Part shown: positions 27,601 to 39,381 of the stretch, piece by piece
Layout: each line of letters begins with the position of its first letter
Numbering within the stretch: position 1 is the first letter of the stretch
Source: Toxotes chatareus
Lineage: Eukaryota; Chordata; Actinopteri; Toxotidae
NCBI GenBank assembly: GCA_016801885.1
Contig: CM028897.1
Coordinates: 9,548,501-9,612,500, forward strand
Direction of reading: 5' to 3'
Length of the DNA stretch: 64,000 nucleotides
Program-made: the position numbers and the translations under genes
The notes under the pieces: generated by a model
What the model was told of the DNA's origin: nothing
Seen by the model: the letters and a program-made list of their open reading frames with translations, nothing else
The model's database searches: none

Positions 27601-30301
27601 TTATATCTAAAGGATTCGCTGTGTTGTTCATATGCATCATTGAAGCAGCAGGGTAACGTGGGGTTACATTTAGACACAAGAGTTTGTACTGGTAGGAAGG
27701 CAAAAATAAATTAAAACAGGGTTAAAATCTTAACTATTTTGTGTTTTTGAGCAGAATCAAATATTTCAGCTGCCAAACGGCAAACCAGAAAAAATATATA
27801 ACAGCTCTATCACTCTATCAGCACTGAATCTCTCAGGTGAGCTGGTCTATGCCTCTTCCATCATACATCTTTCTTTAGACAGCCTTCCATCTCTCTCTCT
27901 TGGATGATGCTCTGATGATTTCTTCAGTTCTGTGTCATCACAGTGACTGTGCCATTGTACTCTGATAAATCACCCCTGGCTGTGTGAGCTCTGAAGCCTC
28001 CTGCCAGCATCCTGCTTCATTCATGAGCATTTACTGCTTCCAGACCATCCCTCATAACAACACAGCCTCGGTTCCTCTAAAAGACACAGTAAATGTTTAT
28101 GAGAAATTCCACTGCTTATATCTGCAGGTGGGAGAGGTTTCAGAAAGAGAGAAGCTCTGCAATCAATTTTACATGCTATACATATTGACTGTACAGCCCC
28201 CTGCTGTGATCTTCGATTGTAAATGTATTTCTCTTACACCAGTTCTTTCCATTTTTACCATACCTGCAAATGTATTGCAAGTGAAGATTTTGTTCTTTGT
28301 CTCTGTTACTGTTGCTCCTCTTCCTGATGAAGGTGACTGTATCTGAACGTAATCACTGAACGCACCAACCTGAATTAATACATAACAAATACAATATTGC
28401 AAAAAATCCCCAAAACACTAACTTCATCAGCATGGTCAGATTTTAGTTCCCTCTCTAACCTCACCATCTTCTGAGTTGACACTCTCCACCTCTGCACTGG
28501 CTCCAAAGATGCCTGGTAAAACAGCACCACCACCGCCAGGGGCCATCTGTGCCTTTCTGCATCAGTCTTGTCTGCCAAGCCCCAGATCACCAAATTGCTC
28601 TGTAAGTTTCTCACTGCATATTTGTCCAGTTCCTGCTCGGAGACAGAATGTTACTTCAGAACAAATGTGGGAAGAATGTCTAAATAATTCAACCTAAAAT
28701 CTCCTTTTGGTTACATGAAAAGCTTGTTTTGACTGAGATCCCCTGCAGGCTGCTGACTGAGGTAGATGTGTGAGAGATCATCCCACGTTCAGAGGGCTTC
28801 ACCAGATCAGTAGGAAATCACAGGCATCCATCTAGCCTTGCAAAGAGATCCCACTCTCCTCTGATGCAGTACAAGAGCTTAAAAAAAAACAAAAGGGGGG
28901 AACAGCTTGTTGATAATCTCGTAAATCTTTGAGGATAGGCTTTGAGCTCTGCGCCTCCAGACTGAGCAAATCTCCTAGATAGATCTATAGGGCTTTCAGA
29001 GCCGTCTGCTAAAGGAAAATAACACTGCTCGGACTGCATATAGTTACTATATCTTTTATTCCTGAAATCAATACTGCCATATCTAGACATGACTAGGGGT
29101 TATTGCTATGCTTATCATGAGTTACTCCAGCTGATAGAGGCAGTATCTGAGGAACATTTGTTTTGTCACAACTATTTATCGACTACAGTGCCGGATGGAA
29201 AATGGTGGAGTAAATGCAGATAGTGGCATTTTGATGAAAGTCTTGCTGTTGTGTAGGCGCTAATCACACATCTCTGTATGTGAAGTCAAACCACAATGAT
29301 AACCCATCTTTTCTGACATCACCAAAGTGCACAAAATCGCTAGCGGAGAAAAACGATGAACACTTATGAACACTTCTGTGACATGAGGAGGGCTGCAGGG
29401 AGTCCTTGTCTGTTGACTTCTGAATGACGCATTAAACTCAGAAAATTGAGATCTCCACAAAATCCCAATTCACATAAACACTCTGTGCCTCTGATTTTAC
29501 ATGACAATCTGCGAGATAGAAAACTGCATTTGTTAAGCAGTAGTTTCTGTGTTGATTTATTATCCACATGGAATTCACAAAATTGAAAGAGAGGAAACAA
29601 TTTTAGAGCGAGAATACATCAACAAGCTGTAACTGATGCTGGCTTGTGCCATTATGGCCTTTGCAGCTCTCTGAGGACTGATCCAAGTAACTATCCTGCA
29701 GCCAAAACCACCATCTGCCTTTCTCCTTCCAACTCTTTTCTCCTATTTTTTTTCCCATTGATTTGAACAAAGCCTGGGACACCAAGTGAGCTATGTTGAT
29801 TTTCTAGCAGTCAATTCTATCTAATTACTCCACAGTTCTTCGTTCATTTTGCAGACTGCGCTTTTCAGCTCTTCGGTCCTAAGGTTCAATGAAACACAAA
29901 AGCTAAGCACTGCAGTCACTGACAAGGGACATTAAGAAACAGCGCGGCACCCAACAAAACACTACAGTTATTTCACAGCAGGAGGGTCTTATCTGCACAT
30001 GGGTCGATCCCGCGTGGAGTCTGCAATTTGTATTTTCAAGTAGGTTTGGGAGAAGATTTTCACTGCTCATAGGTCTGAATGTCGGATCATGGTCAATGTA
30101 CACGTATTAGCACATTGGTGACCTGTACAGCGTGTAGCCAGTCTCTCGCCAAGTGCGTGCTGCGACAGGTTCCAGGCCTTCTCTACCCTGAACTTGATCA
30201 GCAAGTACAGAAAATGCACGTTTTCATTGTTGTGATACATGCTATTGGAATGACTCTTAGTCAAATTTCAGTCAGTCAGTTGGGCCAGCCATTAGGAGGA
30301 T

Positions 30302-30492
30302 ACATCACAGCCTCAGCTGTATTTTGGGTTCAGAGTCTGATATGGTGGTCGGCATTCTACCTGATAAAAACATCAACATGTTAGCATTGTCATTGTGAGT
30401 ATGTTAGCATGCTGATGTTGGCATTTAGCCCGAAGGACTGCTGTGCCTTGGTAGAGCTTCACAGAGCTACTGGCATGGCTGTAGACTCTTAG
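30302..30492 (+). repeat. dispersed fish repeat rich in ATGTTAGCAT units, internally deleted
   Basis: Contains CATGTTAGCATTGTCATTGT, GAGTATGTTAGCATGCTGAT, CTTCACAGAGCTACTGGCAT and GGCTGTAGACTCTTA. These match a repeat I recognise from many percomorph loci. A left part (CACAGCCTCAGCTGTATTTT) is also recognisable, but the usual segment between GTGTTTAGTGC and GATGGT is shortened here, so this copy seems to carry a deletion. Confidence 0.65.
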
Positions 30493-31926
30493 CTCTGTTT
30501 ATTCATCCACAGGAAAAATAAAGATCAACAGGTCAGACCTGTGGTATTCAACAGAAGCTAATGAGAACAGTTTCGTTTTAATGACCTGGCTTTATATAGC
30601 CTCCCTTCTTGCCTGGCATTTGAGTTTATAGCTAGCCAGGTAATTGCAAAGCTGTCACATTCCCACAGACACTGTCATAAGCATAGCTGGCTGTCACAGT
30701 CTTACTTTTGTCTTTTATAATGGAACACTCACACTGTATTAAAAATCACCTGGATGAGCATAAAGGTTAAATCCCATAGGGACATATGTGAAGAGAGTTA
30801 ATTTGTTCATATCATGGCTTAGAGACTCATAGTGAGACTAAATAAGCACCATCCCCAAAACAATGTTCATCCAGATGAGACACTGTGTTAGGAGAAATTC
30901 CCCTTCACCACAGAATGAAATGCTTTATCTAACTTACTTCTAAATAGTATAGAAACACAAATTGCTTTGAGTAGCTAAGTACAGAGGGGGAAATGGTAAA
31001 CTTATATTTGTTAAACAAGTCAAGGTCAGGTGGTAGGCTTACACACAAGGGTAAATACAACAGAAAATGAATTGTCATATCTGGATTTTAGGTACAGCAG
31101 AATTATGCAGCTTCTGTAGTTTCCGATGTGTAACATAATACAAAGTGTAAATGTAACACACTGTTCCTATTCACTGTCGTAGCATTTTACTTGCCCAGTT
31201 AATTGACTTAATTTAATTTTCCTTTATTCACATCATAGTTGCATGAAAGAAGAGTCCAAAAGCTTACGAAGTGGAGAAATACAATATAATGGAACATAAA
31301 GGTGAAGAACAGAAAGACTAGGAAATACATTATTACGGCATTCAATGTACCTATTACATAAGTATTTCAATTTATGACAGTTCAATCACATTTTAGATCT
31401 TTGAAATATTGAACTGATAACTGTACTTAATAATAGATCAACTATAATCACAGTCTACAATTACAACACAGGAAAGTGCCTTACTCTGTTAAGGTATGGT
31501 AAGGAGCTGAATAAAAACAAATAATTGAACCTTTGTGTTGTACATTGTGTCTGTTAGAAACTGATTACTTCTAGATATATAAGCAGGGTGAAACAAATTA
31601 CATCAACAAGCACAAATACATCACAGGAAACAAGCTCAGCTCCACTTCACCTCCTCCATCTCCTGCCCACATGCTTCATCACCAAGTAATTATCGGGAAA
31701 GGTGGCAAACAAACATTACACCATAAGTAGGTGAGGATATCATTGGCTGGCTGCTATGGCAAGCCAAAGGCCAGACAAAGTTGTGATCACAGGCTTATCA
31801 AAGGAAAATTCTGGATTTTGCAGGATAACTCTCTGGTTCAACTTTGACCTGTTGCTTTCACCAAATGTGTCTCTGCTGAATTCTACTACTTTGCTGTATA
31901 ACTTCACAGTTATACCCAGGGTCTGA

Positions 31927-31949
31927 AAATAAATAAATAAATAAATAAA
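31927..31949 (+). repeat. (AAAT)5-6 microsatellite
   Basis: Five full AAAT units plus a partial one. Confidence 0.95.
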
Positions 31950-32903
31950 CAGCCAGTCATGAAGCTGCTTTTGAGTTGAAGAAAGCCAAATGTAGAGATG
32001 CTGCTATTACTAAGGATGACCACCCAGGGCAGTAAGTCAGGATTCTGTACTTTGGAATTCACCTGCTGACACAGAAAAACAACCCTAAGGCTTGTCTAAA
32101 GGCAATTTTATCTACAATATGCAGGAAAGGGTTTCAAATTTAGAAAATTGGGGGCAAGCAACATGTAATATTTACAACTGTGCCTCGAGTGGTACTTGGT
32201 GCATCATGGTTGTCAAGTGTGATGAATTCTTCAGGTTGATTAGATTTTGCTCCAGTATTGCTTTAACTTCTGTTTGCCAATAGTGTCACCTCTCAACAGA
32301 TTATTTTGACTCTTCTTCAGGCAATACAATTCAACCAAGATTCATTAGGTTGTGGAGCCAGGAGATGAGGCAATAAAGTGAGACACATCTCTGTTTGAAA
32401 GCACCTAAAGAGGTCAACAAACACAGTGGCAAGCTGTTTGGATGCTCCTCTGCTGGTGGCAATAATCTCATATTTGAACATGTCGTCTGCCAGCAGCCCA
32501 TTTCACACCAGGCCAGTTTCTTACATAAGAAAAGAAAAGAAAAAAGAAAAGCAACAAAACAGCAGGCAGTACTTACATTTGATTTAATCTTAAAAAATTG
32601 GGTGAGATAGAACTGTTTACTAGAGGCCAGACAAGCATTCGTGTGAAACATTAATCCTACAAATTTTAGGTTATTTCAGTCAAGTCAGCAATCATTCCTT
32701 TGACATTTCTGCCGGGGCACCAAAATTGAACCACTGCTTAGGGCTTCATTAATGAAAAAGCTAATTATCCCAACACTGGTAGAGTGAACACGGTCAGAGT
32801 GAGAATGGAACCACAGCAGAGCTCAACATGCATAAAACATAAACAGGGTGCCCATATAGCTGCTTCCTTGGTGACAGAGGATCTAACCAAAGAGCCAAAA
32901 AGG

Positions 32904-32904
<1 letters not shown>

Positions 32905-32998
<94 letters not shown>
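32905..32998 (+). repeat. (TG)47 microsatellite
   Basis: Ninety-four bp of uninterrupted TG, the longest simple repeat in the window. Long TG/CA tracts can adopt Z-DNA. The Cys-Val frame on the + strand and Thr-His frame on the - strand are readings of this tract, not genes. Confidence 0.98.
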
Positions 32999-33000
<2 letters not shown>

Positions 33001-33728
33001 TATTTGTGTTCAAAAGTGAGTCACTGTTAATACAAGGGAAAGTCAACAAGAGTCTGACATCTCATATACAAAACACCCTTGGTCCATTGTCCACAAATTC
33101 AGATCAATATGAAAATTAGGTTGGGACAGGCTATAGTGAGCAGACAGAAAACCAATAATCAAGGAAAGTTTTTGTTGTTATTGTTGTGCTCTTTTCATTT
33201 CTACTTGTAGTACAGACTCATAGTCCTCATTCACTTTGGCAAATAGGCTGTAAGCATGAATGCTGCTGAATTCAACAGCGGACAGCATTATAAAACAATT
33301 TTGGGATTTGTTACAGCTTACTTGTGTGAAGTAACAGCTTTAGAAGAGTAAAAAATTTTAGGTTAGTTAGGTTATACACCTCATCACACAGTTCTCCATG
33401 CTATGTGGCAGCTTGTGCAGCCCTGCTGCTCTATGACTGACTGGGGAACCAGAGCACAGTACAGGATGTCTATCCTGAGGGGCAGCTGGCTTGACAGGGA
33501 GAGAGGGAGGTGAGAAGTTTCTGTCGCTCGCCAACTGGTCTGACGTCCTTGTAAAAGATTCCAAGTAAGACTTGAGTTCCTGAATGGCATGCATGTCATG
33601 GAGTTTCCATGGCGATGACCCTGTGAAGTCAGGAGACAGCTGACAGGATTTTGGCACATGTTTGATCATAGCAGAAATCTTCGGTGACGAAGTGTGTGGA
33701 GGCTAATTGTGAAGGTTGAGGAATACAA

Positions 33729-33850
33729 TGGTGCATCCTGGTGGCTCAGTTGGTTAAGACACACAATATAGCTTTGTAGCAGAGCCACCCTGGATTCAGT
33801 GACGTTACATAATATCTCCTGCTCTCTGTTTCTGTTGTCTGTCCAGTTCT
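33729..33850 (+). mobile_element. tRNA-derived SINE-like remnant
   Basis: TGGTGGCTCAGTTGGTTAAG is a good RNA polymerase III A-box with its tRNA-like context (TGGCTCAGTTGG). It is followed by a tail ACATAATATCTCCTGCTCTC and TTTCTGTTGTCTGTCCAG, like the pyrimidine-rich body of fish tRNA-related SINEs. The B-box is decayed (GGATTCAGT in place of GGTTCGAATCC), so it is an old, inactive copy. Confidence 0.55.
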
Positions 33851-34118
33851 CTACAAAAGAAACATCCATAAAACAAGAAATGTGCCATTTTCACTGCATT
33901 TTACATATCAGAATTTAACCTATACCTCGACCTTGTGCAACTTTTCTTGTGAAACTTTATTATTCCTTGGAGCAAATTCTTCTAGTAATCAAGTAAAACA
34001 AATTGCACAAACCAGAATTTGTTCCACTATGAAGCTGACCGGTTCCAAATGAAGAAATGTGACTCACTTTTAAAAAATATAGATTTTACTCTGCCCTCTG
34101 ATGGGTTGGCTCACTTGC

Positions 34119-34168
34119 TGTCAAGCTGTCTTTCAGTTAAGGTGACTTAACTGAAAGACAGCTTGACT
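34119..34168. repeat. perfect inverted repeat: two 22-bp arms, 4-nt loop
   Basis: Left arm 34120-34141 and right arm 34146-34167 are exact reverse complements, with loop GTGA at 34142-34145. The inner core reads CAGTTAAG, loop, CTTAACTG. Beyond the arms the first pair is mismatched (T/T). No ORF, element boundary or known RNA family is associated with it; the stem is too short for an ordinary miRNA precursor. Confidence 0.9.
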
Positions 34169-37100
34169 GGTTTCCTATAGCAAAGGAAGAAGTTAACAAA
34201 CATGTAAGCAGACTCCCAGCCATGAACCTTAGCTCTACTATATGTACAGTACTGCCATCTACAGTACATGGACTGATTACAATGACTACAATGGTAAAAT
34301 TACTCTCATGCACAAACTTCATGAGGCAATAATGTTATGTCTAAAGACACACAGACATATTTCATGTGTTTAGAGGAGAATAAAAGTATATCAAACAGTC
34401 TACATATCATACCAATCTGCCTGAGTGCAAAGCAGATAACACCGGATATTACCAGGAAATTGCAGACCAATATCAGGCCTGTTTCTGATATTCTCTGCAT
34501 ACATTTTTTTAATCTTTCAGTTAGCTAATCCTGACGCCTCTCTCCTTGCTGACACCTATTCTAAACACAACTGAGGTGCAGTCACTAGGTGATCTTTATA
34601 TTTCTAAGGGGCAACATATTAGGATTAAACAATGATACAAAGGGCCAAAATGGATGTGTGAGAATCATTCTAAAGCGACTGTATCCCAGGAAGCAAGAAG
34701 GAGTTTTGCTGAAAAGGAGATGCCCCCAGCTATGATTTAGATATCTTAGTGTCTGCCTATCATACAATATGTGTGAAATTGAGAGGGGGAAGATGCAACA
34801 TCTGGTGAGAGGATACAGACACTCACAGGGACGTATACAACACCATGTGCATGCTCTTGCATGTCTGTGTGTTGTTGTACAAAAGAACTAACTGTTTTTT
34901 TTTTTCTTGATAATTATGTTTTGCCTAAATAATTGTGCAAACGTCTCCCACCAGCTTCTGGCTTTTAATGTGACACCTCTTAACGTGCAAATGAAATCCG
35001 AGACCTGTTAGCATCAATCTACAGATAATCAGCTTCTAAAAGTAGCACTGTTACAGTTATGACATCTTCAGTAAGGAAAGCATGTCTGGTGTTCTTAAAG
35101 ACTGTCACTTCATCTAGGCTGCTAAAATCACCTGGATCCCCCAAAATCATAAATAAAAAGACTAAAAGTATCATGAGGAAAGGGAAAATGTCTGAGGCAG
35201 GTCATGTTAAAGCTCCACTATGTCAAACTGCCATTTTTCCATTTGTGTAAACTGATCTGTGCATTTTAAAAGAAGTGAATCTCAAGAGCTTGTTTCAAGA
35301 CACAGATTACCTGAGCGATCGGGATCATTTTTTTAGTAGAGCTCCCTCAGTACTTCATTTATTGCTCCCTCTCACCACACCACTTGGCTCCTCTCCATTC
35401 ATGTATTTCCTTACTTCCCTCTATCATCCAACTTTTTCCCGTTGTACTTCATCAAATTAAGTAGCATTCTTCTGATTTACCTACACAGGAGCCGATCAAT
35501 AATCACTGTGCTCCGTATGAGTCCAACTGGCTGCTCCAGTAGCCTGCTGCTTCAGGCTTCTAGCACTGATGCCAGCATTCAAACACCACCTGTCCAAAGA
35601 TGTGCAGCATCACGGACTAGCATCTGGAAATGGAGTAGTAACTGACCTAGATGCTTGAGTTTCCTACCATATCCCTGACATAACCCCAGATAAAGATCTA
35701 AATTTTATCAACAATGCTTTACATCCATAACTTTCTCCTGTTTTAAATTCCACAATATTGTTTTCATATTCAAATTACTGATTGAAAGGGGAGAGGAATG
35801 ACAAATCATATAACACAGTCAGATCAGTACATGTTCTATGACTGAATGTTAGGCTTCAGTTCAGCTGTGGCTTCCTATCAACTCACAGCAGTACCATCAT
35901 TTGGCACATAGACGACAGTTTGTAATTAATGTGAGCTCAGGCTGATTCATCCTACATTACTGGGCAACAAACAGTAGATCATCATTAAAGTCAAGGGTGC
36001 TGAGATGGGAAACTGGAGAGCTCATTTTGTCTGTTTCCACACAGTGGTCATCACCAGGTTTTAGATGTGCCAGACTAGGACTCATTCTGCCAGCAAGGCA
36101 AATAGGCTGGCTGAGAGAGAGTGTCCTGGAGGGGCGATAACATGCAGGTGCTCTGAACATACTGTAAGTGCTTTTCATAACCACAGCAAGAGAACCTGCA
36201 ACATCTAGTGGCTGATTAAAATGATCTAATTGGGGCAATTACATGATAATGATAATAAAACTAATGGGTGCATGAATCCTAACTTTAATCAACATCTTGT
36301 GATCTTGTGACGTGATTAGTTTCTTTTGCAGTTACACTGGATACTTGGACATGCATGCATCTTTTGTCTGAGACAAGGAAGTCGTGACTATAGCACTGTG
36401 GATCAAATATCTGCAACGAGCAAAAAACTGCCAGTTTACAATCTGCCTAAACAACCATATACATATTGTTTTGAAGACTAACAGATGACAAAAATGTTGT
36501 CTTAATAATCCAAACAAAACATTGAGCAAGTATTTGAAAGCAGAAGGAAAAGTATTCCTTTTATTGCACCTGATAAGACTTCTTCACCATGCTGCTGACT
36601 GAACATTTATCATTTTGAAAGAAAAAATCATTACAGGTAAAAAGAAAAAAAAACTAAATGGTACAATACTATCACTTCCACTTTCAGAATCCCTTATCTT
36701 GTGCAGTCTGCAAATCAAAGCCCATTATTACACTGTTGGCTATGAATGTGTTTGTGTATTTCTGAGATCAGCTGCTCATACACTGATTGTGGTGGGGCTG
36801 ACTGAAAGCACTAATGAAACTGTTTCTCATCAAGCCTTCTATCTGCTCTCATAATAAGTGTCATGAAACACACCATTAACCCTTAACCTTTCAGACAGAG
36901 AAAAAGGAAACTGTCACCATTTCTCTTGCTAACAAAGGCTGCCTTTGTCTGTCTGGGACCCATTCAGCAACCGTGTTAGACAGAGGAAGGCTGCTGCTTA
37001 GGTTTGGGCAATATCCTTTCCTTATGGTCTATAATCTTTTAATGTGTGATAAGACATCAGGTGTCCGTGCTATGCGGTGCTATAGCTGAGCCAAACACAG

Positions 37101-39310
37101 ATGGTTATCGCTGACAAGCATGAAGCCAAAAGGAGAACATCCAGTGAGGACGTGTCTCGGCTGATATCACTGTAGCAACAGAGATAAATCAACAATGTAG
37201 AACTTCAATATTGGGTGCAATTTACTATATGTACTAGCAGCATACTGTACACTAATGTAAGTTTGTACTGCATGTTGCAGATAATCGTTTACATGTTGTA
37301 ACAAACTAGATTGATAAGCAAGGACAAATACATGATTAACATAGAAATTCTGTGGGAGTAAAGCATGATTTTTTAGCTTATTAGCTTTAGTGTGAACACA
37401 TTCCAGTAAGTCTATAAAATGGGACTATAAGGACATGTTCAATAGCTCAAAACAATAGTTTGAAACAAAAAAGCATATCAAAGAAAATCTGACTGAATTA
37501 CATAAAATCAATTACTCTGAGCTGTAAAATCTAAACAAAACTGTATGAGGTACAAACTGCCTGCACAAAGCACATTCAGAATCTCTGCTTTTATCCCCCA
37601 CAGCCTCACAAACTGGAAAGCATGACAAAACTATTAAGCTGAACAAAGAAAACTAATTTAGCTGTCCTCAAATTATCAAATGTCTTATTGCATTTGTTTG
37701 TTAACCATAATAATCAGATTTTAGGGATCTTTGCAAAAAAACTTTCTTTTTATGGAAAATAGTAAATCAGCCAATATACTATTAGGAGACTTGTTTCAAA
37801 TACTCTATAATACTCTCACGAACTCTGTTTATCTTTCCAATGAATTATCCCAAGATGCCCACTGAGTCAGCCAATGGCCAACCCATTACATATCCATCTG
37901 TCTGTACCACAGACGCTCAGCAGCCCAGAGTGCAGCAACACCATGCAGTTAGCAATATCATCCGTCCCACAACTGGCCTGACCACCATACAGATGTCTAA
38001 TGAAATCTAATGATTTCAATCTTTCTCAACAGGTATATTGTAGATAAGCCCTCTGGGTCTCATTTCCAGCTAAATTATACCCAAGGCCTCCAGAGATATT
38101 GAGTTTGGCCATGCAGAGAACTGCAGGAAAAAATATCAGCATAAAATATATAATTTATCAGGCAATTAGAAAGATGGCAATGAGAATTACAATGGACACT
38201 GGTTGAAGACAACACATTTGTGTCTGGAGCTGCACTCCACAGGGCTTAATTTTATTGAGTTTTGTAACCGTGCTTCATTTCTCATCAAGAGAAAATCTAT
38301 TTTTGAAAAAAAAACGTTATTTCATTTAGACTGCAGTCATCAGTGAGCTGTTACAGCTATGCCGCACGCGGACAAATGAAGTCTTTTGTTCTTCTTTTCT
38401 ATTGTAAGATAAGAGGGTGATGAGTAACAGTTTTATTTTTGGTTTGCTGCTTGCACTTCAGTCCCCTGAAAAACGTCACTCACTAAAAACATCAGATCTG
38501 AATCTTTATTTGGATTAGGCACTCAAAAATGGGTCGCTGAATAGAAATCAACTCTTTGTGGATTTTTTTTCTTGAAAATGTTTAGGGTTTATTTACAGAT
38601 ATTGCGCTTTGCAAATTACCAAACAAGTTAGAAAAAAGTACCCATGTGGAGTGTCAGACCACATGAGCCAGGGAGGGAAGTGGGACACATTTCTGCCAAC
38701 AACAGTGGGCTGTAATTTGCCAATAAAAGGTAGAAAAGTTCTAAAAAAGAGGAGCAGAAATAAGACAAGAAAACTACAAGTTGATATATACAATTTGGCA
38801 CAGTCATCTCAGGGATGATGAATAAAGAAATAATGCAGTCTCTGAGTCCTTTCCTCTTTTATAAGGAACTCACCGAGGATGTCCCCTGCTTACTTTTTTT
38901 ATTTGCCTCATCAATCAGTCCTCTGGCCTTTGTCATCAGGAGTCACTATTTAATTTGGGGAAAACATAAGAGAAGTGTTTGACAAACAACCTATCTTGTC
39001 ACACGATGTGTTTTAATGAAAAATGACATAAGTGAAATTTTGTTTACGGTGGAAAACTCCACAGGACACCTTTAATATTACAAGAAATTCATAAATGTAC
39101 TGTATGTACCCTCAAAATAGATGATCTATCTTTTCTACCACACCAGCAACGTTTTGAAGGAATTCTATTGGCTGGACGAAGTCTGGCCTTTCGGCACTAC
39201 ATCTGCTGGACACTTGATTAATGATACCGAACATAGGTTTCACTCCCCTGATCCTATTTCTTCTGAAACCTTAATAAACTTTAGCACAAACACACAAACA
39301 TGATACAAGT

Positions 39311-39381
39311 ATACACACGCATACACACATACAAACACATACACACACATACACACATATATATATATATATGTATATATG
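39311..39381 (+). repeat. compound (CA)/(TA) microsatellite
   Basis: Imperfect ACACAT/ACAC units passing into about nine TA units and a short ATGTATATATG end. Confidence 0.9.

Larger units (their letters stand above)
20041..30301. other. non-coding DNA with repeat fragments, no gene recognised
   Basis: Holds GA-rich sequence at 20.06-20.15 kb, a GC-richer patch at 20.28-20.44 kb, an A15 run at 22361-22375, the repeats at 22.6 and 24.3 kb, and a C/A-rich low-G stretch at 25.81-25.90 kb. No coding exon is recognised. Confidence 0.6.

Noticed and set aside
32765..33049. Thr-His repeat and Cys-Val repeat open frames
   Set aside because: Both are readings of the (TG)47 microsatellite.
34119..34168. 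Calling the perfect hairpin a microRNA gene
   Set aside because: The stem is only 22 bp with a 4-nt loop, too short for a standard precursor, and no flanking lower stem is visible.
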